From Bacteroidales bacterium (GTDB taxonomy: Bacteria > Bacteroidota > Bacteroidia > Bacteroidales > UBA932): a DNA stretch of 64,000 bases. Below the pieces are notes generated by a model. That model saw only the letters and a list, made by a program, of their open reading frames with translations. It ran no database searches and had not been told where the DNA came from. Made by a program: the position numbers and the translations under genes. The DNA is taken from contig JAFSJK010000021.1 of NCBI GenBank assembly GCA_017439305.1, positions 27,038 to 91,037 on the forward strand, in the 5' to 3' direction. Within the stretch, counting starts at the first letter, position 1. Each line of letters begins with the position of its first letter. This document shows positions 33,496 to 42,072 of this stretch, piece after piece.

Positions 33496-35180
33496 CAGGC
33501 GAAGGAGATGAGGATAAGCAGCTGGGCGACCAGCACGCGGAGGAACATGGACAACGGATAGACCGTTGCGTAATTTACTGAAGTATAATCACTTCCGTAC
33601 ATTCCCTGCGCAAAGGCCAGGGCCGGTGGATTACAACAGGAACCGGAGATGAGACCGCACACCTGATAGAAGTTCAGATGGGCGAAGACCCGGGCGATGA
33701 TGAATGTAAGGCTGACGGGAATCAGGGTGATGAGCGCACCGTACAGGATCCACCAATAGCCGCCGTTCACGATGGAACTGACGAAGTTCTCGCCCGCTCC
33801 GAGACCTACGGCCGCCAGGAACAGGGAGATGCCGATTTCGCGGATCATCAGGTTGGCGCTCATCGTCGTATAGGTCGTGATCTTGTAGCGGGGGCCGAAA
33901 TGGCCGATCAGAATGGCGATGATGAGCGGTCCGCCGGCCAGACCCAGCTTGATGGCCTGGGGAATGCCCGGAAAACGGATGGGCAGGGAACCGAAGATGA
34001 TACCGACCACGATGCCCAGGAAGATGGGAACGAGGTTGGGCTTGTCCAGGGCACCGCTGGAGTTGCCCACGGTCTGGGCCACGCGATTGATATTCTCCTC
34101 GGCACCGACGCAGATCAGGGCGTCACCCATCTGGAGATAGAGGTCCGGGCGGGCGACAAGTTCGACGCCGGAGCGGATGACGCGGGTCACGCTCACCTCA
34201 TAAGCGCCACGGAAATGCAGGTCCTTGAGTTTCTTACCGGTCAGGGAGGACTTGGTGACAGTCACACGGCGGGTCACGAGATGGTGGTCCTTCTGGACCC
34301 AATCCTCCACATGCATCGGCACTTCCTGGCCGAACAGGATGCGGATCTTGTCCACCTCATCCTGCGAGGTGACGACCAGGACCTTGTCCCCTTCTTCCAG
34401 GACCGTATCACCGGTAGGGAAAATGACTTCGTCCCCCTTCATGATCCGGGAGATGACGAAATCGCCTCCGAATTCATGCAGCACGTCATAGAGCTTCTTC
34501 CCGAAGATGGCCGGGTTCTCCACGGCCACATGCATCCGGCGGGCCTGTCCTGAATTGTCCTCCAGGGATTCCAGTTCCGCCAGCTCCTTGGAAGCGTCGA
34601 TCTTGAAAAGGCTCTTGCCCAGGATCAGGACGGCGATGACACCGATGACACCGATGGGATAGGCCACGGCATAGCCGGATGCCAAACCCGAAGCGATCCG
34701 GGAGGCCTCGACGGGATCCATCCCGCCAGAGGAGGCCACATCGACAAATGTCTGCTGGGCGGCACCGAGGCCCGGGGTGTTGGTCACCGCACCGGACATC
34801 ACGCCCACCATCGTCTTGAGGTCCTCACCCGTCGTAGCGGAAATGATCCACGTAACGGCAACGGCAAGCAGGACGTTCAGCGCCGCGAGGAGATTCATCT
34901 TCACGCCCCCCGACTTGAAGGAATGGAAAAAGCCGGGGCCGACCTGGAGGCCGATGGAAAAGACGAACAGGATCAGGCCGAACTCCTTGACGAAGTGAAG
35001 GACTTCCGGATCGGCCCGGAAACCGAAATGGCTGACGAGGATGCCCACGAACAGGATCCAGGTGGATCCCAGGGAAACTCCTTTGATCTTGAAACGTCCG
35101 ATATAGATTCCCACGCCGATTACGAAGGCCAGCAGGAGAATGGTGTGGGCAACACCGAGCCCGAAAAACAAATCTTTCAT
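33495..35180 (-). CDS. AspT/YidE-type transporter with two RCK-C domains
   Basis: 561 residues. Two membrane blocks (about 1-180 and 375-560) surround two TrkA-C/RCK-C modules (about 195-360), e.g. KKLYDVLHEFGGDFVISRI and SLTGKKLKDLHFRGAYEVSV. This is the YidE/YbjL duplication architecture of the aspartate:alanine exchanger family. GAVTNTPGLGAAQQ and GSCCNPPALAFA are the matching half-repeat motifs. Substrate unknown; a small dicarboxylate or amino acid is likely. Four bases (TAGG region) separate it from the thioesterase stop, so it is in the same operon. Confidence 0.88.
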   Translation of the reverse strand: MKDLFFGLGVAHTILLLAFVIGVGIYIGRFKIKGVSLGSTWILFVGILVSHFGFRADPEVLHFVKEFGLILFVFSIGLQVGPGFFHSFKSGGVKMNLLAALNVLLAVAVTWIISATTGEDLKTMVGVMSGAVTNTPGLGAAQQTFVDVASSGGMDPVEASRIASGLASGYAVAYPIGVIGVIAVLILGKSLFKIDASKELAELESLEDNSGQARRMHVAVENPAIFGKKLYDVLHEFGGDFVISRIMKGDEVIFPTGDTVLEEGDKVLVVTSQDEVDKIRILFGQEVPMHVEDWVQKDHHLVTRRVTVTKSSLTGKKLKDLHFRGAYEVSVTRVIRSGVELVARPDLYLQMGDALICVGAEENINRVAQTVGNSSGALDKPNLVPIFLGIVVGIIFGSLPIRFPGIPQAIKLGLAGGPLIIAILIGHFGPRYKITTYTTMSANLMIREIGISLFLAAVGLGAGENFVSSIVNGGYWWILYGALITLIPVSLTFIIARVFAHLNFYQVCGLISGSCCNPPALAFAQGMYGSDYTSVNYATVYPLSMFLRVLVAQLLILISFA

Positions 35181-35183
35181 AGC

Positions 35184-35945
35184 CTAAAATACCATCTTGA
35201 CGCAGAAGACAGCCTTGCCGTCCACGCGTCCTTCTACATAATGAACCGGGTTCCCGTCCTCCTCCGCTTGCAGGCGGAACAGCTGAACGACGGTGCCGGG
35301 AGTGGTTTCCTTGTTGAAATTGATATAGACGTCCTTAACACGGCGGGTCGAGACAACCCCGTAGTCCAGGGCATCCATGGCCCAGACCATATAGCGGGCG
35401 TTATTGGAATGGCCCAGGATATCCACGTCGGAATAGGTGACGACGTGTTCCCCGGCCAGTTCGGGTTCGGCCCCCCGCGGCATCGCGACCTTCGGGGCCG
35501 GTTCCCCGATGGCGTCGTCCACTTCCTCTTCCAAAGAAAGCAAGTGGGCCATTTCCTCGGGACGGACCAGGCGGCGGGTCTGTTCGTCGATCACGACCCA
35601 GGAACTGGTACAGGTCACGAGGCGGTTGCCACCGGCATCCTGCAGGTAGAAATCACGGAGATAGAACAGACCGGAAGGGCCCTTGTGCCAGGTATATAGG
35701 GTGACATTGTCCCGCCACTGAGGCGGATCCGCAAAATGGAAATGCATCCGGGACAGGACCCAGGCCGTATGGTGGACATGCAGGTCGTCATAGCCGAAGC
35801 CAAGCATCTGGGCGGCCCAATAGGCGATTTCCTGCGCCATATCCATGAAGGCGGCCGGTTTCAGGTAAAAAGAAGCGTCCGTATCGTAGCAGGGAACGCA
35901 GATATCCTGGCAAAACTTGTAACCTTCTCTTCTGACTTCACTCAT
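35184..35945 (-). CDS. Acyl-ACP thioesterase (FatA/FatB-like)
   Basis: 253 residues with two tandem hot-dog folds. It cleaves fatty acyl-ACP to free fatty acid. The first half opens YKFCQDICVPCYDTDAS and includes WVLSRMHFHF and SSWVVIDEQTRRLVRP. The second has VTYSDVDILGHSNNARYMVW, where the Asp, His and Asn match the hot-dog catalytic positions. Family length is typical. It has its own -7 box just upstream. Confidence 0.92.
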   Translation of the reverse strand: MSEVRREGYKFCQDICVPCYDTDASFYLKPAAFMDMAQEIAYWAAQMLGFGYDDLHVHHTAWVLSRMHFHFADPPQWRDNVTLYTWHKGPSGLFYLRDFYLQDAGGNRLVTCTSSWVVIDEQTRRLVRPEEMAHLLSLEEEVDDAIGEPAPKVAMPRGAEPELAGEHVVTYSDVDILGHSNNARYMVWAMDALDYGVVSTRRVKDVYINFNKETTPGTVVQLFRLQAEEDGNPVHYVEGRVDGKAVFCVKMVF

Positions 35946-35967
35946 ACTAACCTCGCTTTTGCGGCTG

Positions 35968-35975
35968 CAAAAATA
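35968..35975 (-). promoter_or_regulatory. -7 box of the thioesterase operon
   Basis: Minus strand TATTTTTG, perfect TAnnTTTG, 22 nt before the ATG at 35945, in the short gap after the HU-domain gene. Confidence 0.68.
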
Positions 35976-35978
35976 GCA

Positions 35979-36893
35979 CTAATAACGGAGAATTTCAAGT
36001 TCCTCCCTGGAATACAGGAGCGGATCCAGCCAGTTCGGAGCGACACGGGAAATCAGGATGAACAGGAGCAAAAGGACCAGCAGACCGGCCAGGACCCACA
36101 GGAAAACCTTCAACGCCTTGAACCAATTCTCCCTCCGGCGGCGGATCCGATACTCTTCGCGCTGGGTTTCCTTGAATTCCTCTGAAACAGGAATGGCATA
36201 TTCCGGTTCTGCATCCCTGACTTGTTCGGGAATCTCTTCGACAGGAGGTTCCTCGATAACAGGCGGCTCCTCGACGACAGGGGGTTCTTCTTTAGCCACC
36301 GGAGGTTCTTCAGCAGCGGACGGTTCTTCGGCCACCGGAGGTTCCTCAGTCATCGGAGGTTCTTCAACAACCGGGGAAACTTCGGTCTCCGGGGCTTCTT
36401 CGGCCACCGGGGCCTCCATCAGATCGGCCAGGCCGGCGACGGCGGAGGCGACTTCCTCCGGGGTTTCGACATGCGTTTTCAGGGAGACGGGAGCGAGACC
36501 GAGGCCCTCGGGATAGATGTCCAGGTCCTCATCGGCCACAAAGAAGAAATGGTTCTCCCGCGTGGCGCGGAGGCGGCCCAAACCGGGGAAAACGACCGTT
36601 TTGCGGACCTTGAGGACCTCTTTCATTTCGGCCAGGAACTCGGTCAGGATCCGGGTGGCCGTCCCCAGGTCAACACCTTCGTTATCACGGGCATAAAGTG
36701 CCGCGAGATGGTTATCGCTCCCCTGCCGGGGCGAGAAATAAAGCCGACGGTACGGCGGGTGGATCGTGTATCCCTTGTCGGAGAAGGTGGAGGGCATCAG
36801 TTCGGCCACGAAGCATCCGACCCCTGGGAGGGTCACGGCATCGTTGTCAAGGATCGCCTCCTTGACCATCTTTGCAAGCAGATCGATATCCAT
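35979..36893 (-). CDS. HU/IHF-like (CCDC81-like) protein with acidic Pro-Glu repeats and C-terminal membrane anchor
   Basis: 304 residues from the ATG at 36893 (MDIDLLAKMVKEAIL); a longer open frame reaches into the tRNA promoter region. Residues 1-60 and 60-135 resemble the tandem HU-like fold of the Bacteroidota CCDC81-like family (VTLPGVGCFVAEL, TVVFPGLGRLRAT). A tract of about 65 residues is built of EEPPVAEEPP-type repeats, then a basic stretch (EYRIRRRRENW) and one membrane helix (VFLWVLAGLLVLLLLFILI). So the DNA-binding-like part is cytoplasmic and tethered. A link between DNA or cell wall and membrane is inference. Its promoter box is at 36920-36927. Confidence 0.85.
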   Translation of the reverse strand: MDIDLLAKMVKEAILDNDAVTLPGVGCFVAELMPSTFSDKGYTIHPPYRRLYFSPRQGSDNHLAALYARDNEGVDLGTATRILTEFLAEMKEVLKVRKTVVFPGLGRLRATRENHFFFVADEDLDIYPEGLGLAPVSLKTHVETPEEVASAVAGLADLMEAPVAEEAPETEVSPVVEEPPMTEEPPVAEEPSAAEEPPVAKEEPPVVEEPPVIEEPPVEEIPEQVRDAEPEYAIPVSEEFKETQREEYRIRRRRENWFKALKVFLWVLAGLLVLLLLFILISRVAPNWLDPLLYSREELEILRY

Positions 36894-36919
36894 CGCCGGT
36901 TCGGTTTTAGATTGCTCCG

Positions 36920-36927
36920 CAAAGATA
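36920..36927 (-). promoter_or_regulatory. -7 box of the HU-domain gene
   Basis: Minus strand TATCTTTG, perfect TAnnTTTG, 26 nt before the ATG. It rules out the upstream in-frame start. Confidence 0.7.
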
Positions 36928-36971
36928 GCGAAAAAACTGCACAATTTATTTGGAGATTCGAAAAAAGGTTG

Positions 36972-36979
36972 TACCTTTG
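36972..36979 (+). promoter_or_regulatory. -7 box of tRNA-Asn
   Basis: TACCTTTG, perfect TAnnTTTG, 43 nt upstream of the mature tRNA. Confidence 0.68.
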
Positions 36980-37022
36980 CAATCCCGAAATGATACAAGG
37001 GCACCGCGCAGCGGTGAAATAT

Positions 37023-37096
37023 TCCTCCTTAGCTCAGTTGGTTAGAGCATCTGACTGTTAATCAGAGGGTCGTTGGTTCAAGTCCAACAGGGGGAG
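37023..37096 (+). tRNA. tRNA-Asn (anticodon GTT)
   Basis: Cloverleaf readable by eye: acceptor TCCTCCT pairs with AGGGGGA (37089-37095), D-arm AGCTCAGTTGGTTAGAGC, anticodon arm CTGACTGTTAATCAG with GTT, T-arm GTTGGTTCAAGTCCAAC, discriminator G. CCA is not fully encoded. It ends against the mobile island. Confidence 0.95.
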
Positions 37097-37099
37097 CAC
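37090..37099 (+). other. Candidate attachment core (left), tRNA-Asn 3' end
   Basis: GGGGGAGCAC at the tRNA 3' end is repeated exactly at 42957-42966, bracketing the AT-richer island. Ten bases is short, so this is tentative. Confidence 0.4.
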
Positions 37100-37102
37100 A
37101 AG

Positions 37103-37144
37103 CGGACAAATTGCAATTTTCGGCAGTTTGTCCGTTTTCTTTTT
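37103..37144 (+). terminator. Terminator of tRNA-Asn
   Basis: CGGACAAA (37103-37110) pairs with TTTGTCCG (37127-37134), followed by TTTTCTTTTT. Confidence 0.78.
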
Positions 37145-37152
37145 CTCCGTAA

Positions 37153-38685
37153 CTATCTGATTTCAAGCCCCAGGAACTCGTTCTTGGAGAGAGGTTCAAT
37201 ATCGTCGTTTTCCTTGTCCCAGACCATACCGTCCGGAAAAACCAGATTTTGGAGGTGGCGCTTATGACCGAGACCTGACAATCTCCATATTTTCAAGAGA
37301 TTATCTTTTAGTCCAAGCCCGAATGTGACATATTGGTCCAGGTTCAATATTTCTTTCTCCCTTGTCTGGATCTCTGCCAAAATATCTCCTCTTTCGGCCT
37401 CCATTTTTTCCAGCTGTTTGACACAGATTTCCTGCATTTTCGCATTGGCTGCCGTAGCCAGATTGTACTCTACTTTCTCGATTTCTGAGTTTTTGTGCGC
37501 GAGATTGGTTTTGAGTTCCGCCATAACCTCCCGGCCATTCACGTTGAGTATCGGGAACGCCCGCAGTAACTGGATCCTCAACGCCTCTGTGAATTCATCC
37601 GACATGGAGACGCTATCCATCCACTCCTCAAAAGCAGCATTTGCATGCTTCGTGGGGACGTTGCACCAGCAGCCCTTGTGGCTGCATACGTAGTAGCCAA
37701 CCTCACGGCCGTACAACTTTCGCATCTTCGTGCTGAGGGAAGCCGTCAGGTTATGCCCACAAACAGGGCACCGGAGCGAGCCGAGGAGCGGAGCATACTC
37801 TTTGTCCATTTTCGTCTCATAACCCCGCGTATGGGCTTTTATGACGATATTATTCACCTTCAAGAAGGTATCAAGAGAAACCAGCGGCTCGTGCGGCCCT
37901 TTGATTACTTCCCCTTCCAGGAATGGATGCGAGAAGTAGCCGGCATAAAAGATATTCCGGAAGATTGCCGACCATCGCTGCTTCCTGAGGTCCAGCCCCA
38001 ATGCCTTCATACTCACCCTGATCTCCTCGTTGGTCAGGTTCTCGTTCGCCTTCATCAAAAATGCCTTCCGGATCAACTTCCCTTCCTTGTTAATGGTGAT
38101 GGTCTGGTGGGTACGTGTAGTTTTCATGTCATATCCTGTTGGTGGGGCTTGTATCCACCGGCCATTTCTCAATGCACGGGCGCCATTGTCCTTGACTGCC
38201 TGAGATTTGATGGAATTGTCGTGTTCAGCCATCAGTAGTTCCATGCGCTGCATCATATTGCCGTCGGCAGTCCGTGCGTCATAGGAAGAGGTCGCCGAAA
38301 AAACGGCGACCCCTCTATCCTTCAACTCATCGACGATTGAGAAAGATTTTGATCCGGTCCGGGAAAAGCGGCTAGTGCTATACACAATGACTGCGTCTAT
38401 CCGGTTCTTTTTGTCCTTGACGAACTTCAACATCGTATTGAAACGCTTTCTGTTCGCATCGGTCTTGGCACTCTCGTGCTCTCCTTCAAAACACTTTACC
38501 ACCTCATAGCCGTTCCTGTCAGCCCACTCGTAACAACGTTCCAACTGAGTTTCCGGACTAAATCCGTCTTCCTGTTCCTTGGAACTCACTCGCTGGTAGA
38601 TGACGGCCCGGCCACCTTTCTTGATTGTCTTCTTTTTGCCCTTGGTGAATGGTTTCAGGGCAAAGGCCATTTCTTCTTGGTTCAT
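37153..38685 (-). CDS. Large serine recombinase (island integrase)
   Basis: 510 residues from the ATG at 38685. The resolvase domain starts at about 25 with VIYQRVSSKEQ (nucleophile Ser34), and YSTSRFSRTGS carries the active-site arginines. The recombinase domain runs through GARALRNGRWIQAPPTGYDM to FRNIFYAGYF. A zinc ribbon follows (CPVCGHN and CSHKGCWC), then a coiled coil (about 395-450). This is the layout of integrases of ICEs and phages. It points toward the adjacent tRNA-Asn, as integrases often do. Codon use is more AT-rich than in the flanking genes. It is coupled to the 55-codon gene upstream. Confidence 0.93.
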   Translation of the reverse strand: MNQEEMAFALKPFTKGKKKTIKKGGRAVIYQRVSSKEQEDGFSPETQLERCYEWADRNGYEVVKCFEGEHESAKTDANRKRFNTMLKFVKDKKNRIDAVIVYSTSRFSRTGSKSFSIVDELKDRGVAVFSATSSYDARTADGNMMQRMELLMAEHDNSIKSQAVKDNGARALRNGRWIQAPPTGYDMKTTRTHQTITINKEGKLIRKAFLMKANENLTNEEIRVSMKALGLDLRKQRWSAIFRNIFYAGYFSHPFLEGEVIKGPHEPLVSLDTFLKVNNIVIKAHTRGYETKMDKEYAPLLGSLRCPVCGHNLTASLSTKMRKLYGREVGYYVCSHKGCWCNVPTKHANAAFEEWMDSVSMSDEFTEALRIQLLRAFPILNVNGREVMAELKTNLAHKNSEIEKVEYNLATAANAKMQEICVKQLEKMEAERGDILAEIQTREKEILNLDQYVTFGLGLKDNLLKIWRLSGLGHKRHLQNLVFPDGMVWDKENDDIEPLSKNEFLGLEIR

Positions 38686-38686
38686 T

Positions 38687-38854
38687 TTATATCTGTATCG
38701 CTTCAAATACTGCTACTGAATAGAACGCGAGGAAGTCGGCCAACTGGTCGGCCTCCTCGTCGGTAAGATGTTCGCAACCTTTGATCTTTTTAATCTCATT
38801 GATTGACAGTTTTAAGTTTTCCAAAAAATGCGTGTCATTTTGGCTCTTCGCCAC
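38687..38854 (-). CDS. 55-residue protein coupled to the serine recombinase
   Basis: GTG start at 38854 and TAA at 38689-38687, one base before the recombinase ATG. Sequence blocks: MAKSQNDTHFLENLKLSIN, then EIKKIKGCEHLTDEEADQLA, then a hydrophobic end (FLAFYSVAVFEAIQI). It looks helical and acidic/amphipathic. Tight coupling and sensible composition suggest a real gene. A recombination partner or accessory factor is only a guess. Confidence 0.55.
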   Translation of the reverse strand: MAKSQNDTHFLENLKLSINEIKKIKGCEHLTDEEADQLADFLAFYSVAVFEAIQI

Positions 38855-38955
38855 ATTATACGCTTTCGTGCCCCTGGACCGCAGATCCGGTGCCAGAGAT
38901 ATAGCACGGGTAGCTTACACCCTGCTCTTGCGGGCTTTTAGTCCATCTAGCGGCC

Positions 38956-39288
38956 TTATTCTTCTTCCATAAGTGGTATCTGATCGTGAGTTAGGACAAT
39001 GCCTCCTGAAAGAGTTATATTCCCACGAAAATCCAAATAGCGGTTCCCGTAAGATATATTGAAGAATAAATCCCGGAAATTGACCAAGATGGATATAACT
39101 TCGTTGAGGAAGATGCTGCGCCGGGTACTATACAATATCGTACAGGTATTCCGGTCTTTTCTATCAACCTCAAAACAATCCAAGTCGCACACGCTGTTCA
39201 GTTTCTCAGCCGTAAATGTTTCAATGAAACGTTGGATGTCCTTCATGCTGCCCTCGGCAGTAAGGACGTTGTTTATAATAAATGACAT
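38956..39288 (-). CDS. Island protein of unknown function, about 110 residues
   Basis: From the ATG at 39288 (MSFIINNVLTAEGSMKDIQR). Seen: a predicted α/β fold with a GSMKDIQRFIETF opening that recalls the ferredoxin-like domain of YubB/DUF1281 plasmid proteins (N..T..G....I..F), followed by LDFRGNITLSGG. The resemblance is weak. No signal peptide or membrane helix. It sits between the recombinase unit and a bidirectional terminator and has AT-rich codon use. Confidence 0.55.
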   Translation of the reverse strand: MSFIINNVLTAEGSMKDIQRFIETFTAEKLNSVCDLDCFEVDRKDRNTCTILYSTRRSIFLNEVISILVNFRDLFFNISYGNRYLDFRGNITLSGGIVLTHDQIPLMEEE

Positions 39289-39360
39289 TTCAATTATGAT
39301 TATTTGTCTCAAATATTCTTTTCTGGTTTTAAACTGTTGGTTTTTTGCCTTTCATACATA

Positions 39361-39396
39361 AAAATGGGCCCTCATAACGCCGAGAGCCCATTTTTT
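39361..39396. terminator. Bidirectional hairpin terminator in the island
   Basis: AAATGGGC (39362-39369) pairs with GCCCATTT (39386-39393), with inner CTC/GAG pairing and T-runs on both strands. Confidence 0.7.
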
Positions 39397-39613
39397 GGAT
39401 CAAAAGGTGCGATCTTCACAAGATCAACAAACAAATGATAGATTTTATTATCAATGATTTACAGAAAAAAAAATATTATTATCAATCATAAGTAATGATA
39501 TCGAATCCTCGTATTTCATTTCATTCCATTCCACTCTCTCGGTCACCTGGTGTAACCTTAGCCTCCAGCGGAAGGAGTTGGGGGAGGTGTAAGAGTCGTT
39601 GGCGTTTTAAACA
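39397..39613. other. AT-rich gap without a gene
   Basis: Between the hairpin and the next stop codon. It has runs of A and repeated TTATCAAT-type words (39450-39490), with no readable frame, promoter or RNA gene. Confidence 0.5.
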
Positions 39614-40474
39614 CTATAATTGATCTAGTGCACCATTACCGAATGCTCCCTTAAAAGAGGCAACATCTATGTCTGTTCGTAAAGCGTAAATGGATTGGTG
39701 AAGCAAATCCCCAGAAAAAGAATAATCCCTCTCATCAACAGTAAAACACTGCTCTCGACTCAAATCCGACTTGGTATCCCATGTATAACGACTCGAGTTG
39801 TAAACCGCTCCTTCATACAAACACAGCCTACCATTATGGTACCTATATTTGTACCGCTGATAGTATCTTACACTTTTTTTCTCTCTATTATAATACTTAT
39901 ACAGTCCAACTACTCCTTCCGTTTTATCTGCGGAAAAAGAGTAGGGCCGGAAAACCAATATTAAGGTTGATTGAGATCCAAGTCGATCAGTATGCACGAG
40001 TCCTGTATCATAAACAGCTAGACCGTTTTCATTAAAGACATCCGCCCATACACGTGCCTTTTTTGCATCAATGCTATCGAAGGAGGTGTTGTCTGATAAT
40101 AGTTTCGCCCTCTTTTTCAGTTCAAATGCATCACTGTTGCCAAACACATTGTTGAGGATCAGGGTTTTTCCCTGTATCTTGATAACGCGCCCATAAAACT
40201 CTGCCTCGATGCCGGTTGCATAGAGCCCATCCTCTTTTATAACACAGTTACAACCAAAACTATCTGTAACCTCATTCATCCATTTCGTCAGTGTTTCACT
40301 ATCCGTAGCTGAAGGAGTGAACCAAGAACCAAAAACGCTATCAGGTGTTATCTGAACCCACCAGTCCTCGTATTCGCCAGTTCCTTGCCAATAGCCATAA
40401 ATCCAATCACTTTGGGGATTACCACAAGAAACCAGTATGAATACCAGACTTAAAATGATAAATCTCTTTTCCAT
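39614..40474 (-). CDS. Lipoprotein of unknown function in the island
   Basis: 286 residues with a lipoprotein signal (IILSLVFILVSC, Cys17). The mature protein begins GYWQGTGEYEDWWVQI, like a lipocalin-type or Lipocalin_4-like β-strand opening, then a β-rich body and a Tyr/Arg-rich stretch (RYYQRYKYRYHNGR). I do not recognise a named family. It lies 14 nt downstream of the WG-repeat gene and is probably co-transcribed. Codon use is AT-rich. Confidence 0.7.
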   Translation of the reverse strand: MEKRFIILSLVFILVSCGNPQSDWIYGYWQGTGEYEDWWVQITPDSVFGSWFTPSATDSETLTKWMNEVTDSFGCNCVIKEDGLYATGIEAEFYGRVIKIQGKTLILNNVFGNSDAFELKKRAKLLSDNTSFDSIDAKKARVWADVFNENGLAVYDTGLVHTDRLGSQSTLILVFRPYSFSADKTEGVVGLYKYYNREKKSVRYYQRYKYRYHNGRLCLYEGAVYNSSRYTWDTKSDLSREQCFTVDERDYSFSGDLLHQSIYALRTDIDVASFKGAFGNGALDQL

Positions 40475-40488
40475 AGTATTATTCTATT

Positions 40489-41991
40489 CTACTGGTAACA
40501 ACAAAATGAACCTGCCTCCTCGTATATACTAGGAATTACAATCTCTCCTGATTTATTGATGTAACCATATTTACCTTTCTTCTCAATTATTGCAAGTCCA
40601 TTGAAAAAACCATTTGCACATTTGTCCCCATTATTCCGAACTGAAAGGGGGATTGTATCGTCTTCCGCGGTAAAAATAGTTTTTCCAGTCATATCAATTA
40701 CCTGTACCTTATCTATTTCAATCTCAAATCCCTCAAATGTTTCTGTATCTTTCACTCCTGCTTGCACGATTGCGAGGCCATCATTGAAGGGACAAACATC
40801 ATAATAATTCCCTTTTATTACAGACTTGCCTTCTAAATCCACATAACTCCATAAAAGCCCCCGTTCATTCTTGTTCTTTTCGTCAAGAACAGCGGCCAGG
40901 CCCTCTGAGAATGCCTGAGCATCAAGATATTTAGGAGAAATAATCTCTTTCCCATTTTTATCTACATAACCGTATTTCTCATTTACAACAACTCTAATAG
41001 CGTCATCCTTAAATAAAGCAACATTACTAAAACATCTATGAGCGTCCTCTGGTGCAGGAATATCGTCATATTTACAAGGTATTACTGTATCACCTGTTTC
41101 ATTCAGGACACCATACTTATTTCCTTTCTTGACAATCACGAACCCATCTTGAAAACAGTAATAATCATCATACTCGAAAGGGACAATGACTGTTCCGAGA
41201 GAATCAATACAACCATATTTAACATCTTTACCGCCGCTCACCATAAGCCACATGGGACCGGGACCACGATCAAACAAACCAGAAACAGAAGCAGGCATGC
41301 CTATAGGGTCTTGATAGAGGCCCATTGGAATGATTTCATTGCCTTCGGTATCAATCAATGCATATGAATACTCGGTTTGTTTCCATCCATCGTAATCTAT
41401 CGTTCGAGTTAAAACACTCTTGAACGCCAATCCGTTGCAATAGTCACTGACATCATAGCCATTACAGATAAAATGTACGTCCCCACTTTTGTCAGTAACC
41501 ACATTCCTTCCCTTGTATTTTACACGTGCACGAGAACAATGAAAACTTGAGGCCGCATCTAGGACAAAAGGAATAACAACTTCTCCATTCGTATTGATAT
41601 AACCATATTTTCCATTTTTGGACACGATAGCCAGGCCTTCAGAAAAGCCTGCGTTGTTTTCTTCTGAATTCCACCAATCACGTGCCACCCCCGTTAAATT
41701 TTCTGGAGGCATCGTCACATCATATTCACACGGGATTACCAATTCGCCAGAAGAATTGACGAAACCATATTTCCTGTCCTTTCTCACTTTTGCAAAGCCC
41801 TCTGAGAATTCATCGATTTCATCATAGATGCAGGGTGTCACCTGCTCTCCTTTTGTGTTGATGAAGCCATATTTACCATTCAGTTTTACTTTTGCAATAG
41901 CATTTGGCCTAGGTTGAGAATAGGCGAAAGTGGTACCCCCAAAAAAAGCCAATGCTAAAGTTCCGGCCAATAATAGAGTCTTAGTGTTCAT
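40489..41991 (-). CDS. Exported WG-repeat protein
   Basis: 500 residues: signal peptide (ALAFFGGTTFAYS, about 1-25) then at least seven WG (KWG-type) repeats, visible as KYGFIN, KYGFVN, KYGYIN, KYGCID, KYGVLN, KYGYVD and KYGYIN, each followed by G..VIP..YD and F..G.A.V. These β-hairpin repeats form extended surface or periplasmic scaffolds of unknown ligand. Its place in an AT-rich island suggests it came with the element. It heads a two-gene unit with the lipoprotein. Confidence 0.85.
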   Translation of the reverse strand: MNTKTLLLAGTLALAFFGGTTFAYSQPRPNAIAKVKLNGKYGFINTKGEQVTPCIYDEIDEFSEGFAKVRKDRKYGFVNSSGELVIPCEYDVTMPPENLTGVARDWWNSEENNAGFSEGLAIVSKNGKYGYINTNGEVVIPFVLDAASSFHCSRARVKYKGRNVVTDKSGDVHFICNGYDVSDYCNGLAFKSVLTRTIDYDGWKQTEYSYALIDTEGNEIIPMGLYQDPIGMPASVSGLFDRGPGPMWLMVSGGKDVKYGCIDSLGTVIVPFEYDDYYCFQDGFVIVKKGNKYGVLNETGDTVIPCKYDDIPAPEDAHRCFSNVALFKDDAIRVVVNEKYGYVDKNGKEIISPKYLDAQAFSEGLAAVLDEKNKNERGLLWSYVDLEGKSVIKGNYYDVCPFNDGLAIVQAGVKDTETFEGFEIEIDKVQVIDMTGKTIFTAEDDTIPLSVRNNGDKCANGFFNGLAIIEKKGKYGYINKSGEIVIPSIYEEAGSFCCYQ

Positions 41992-42072
41992 ATGTACTTG
42001 TTTAAATAGCTAACTATCAATAAGGTTGTCCATAGGATTTTGGATATCCTTTAGGGCTCCATTCCTAAGCAC

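Noticed and set aside
36180-36420. Possible tandem repeat or CRISPR in the HU-domain gene
   Set aside because: It encodes the in-frame EEPPVAEEPP rod of the protein.
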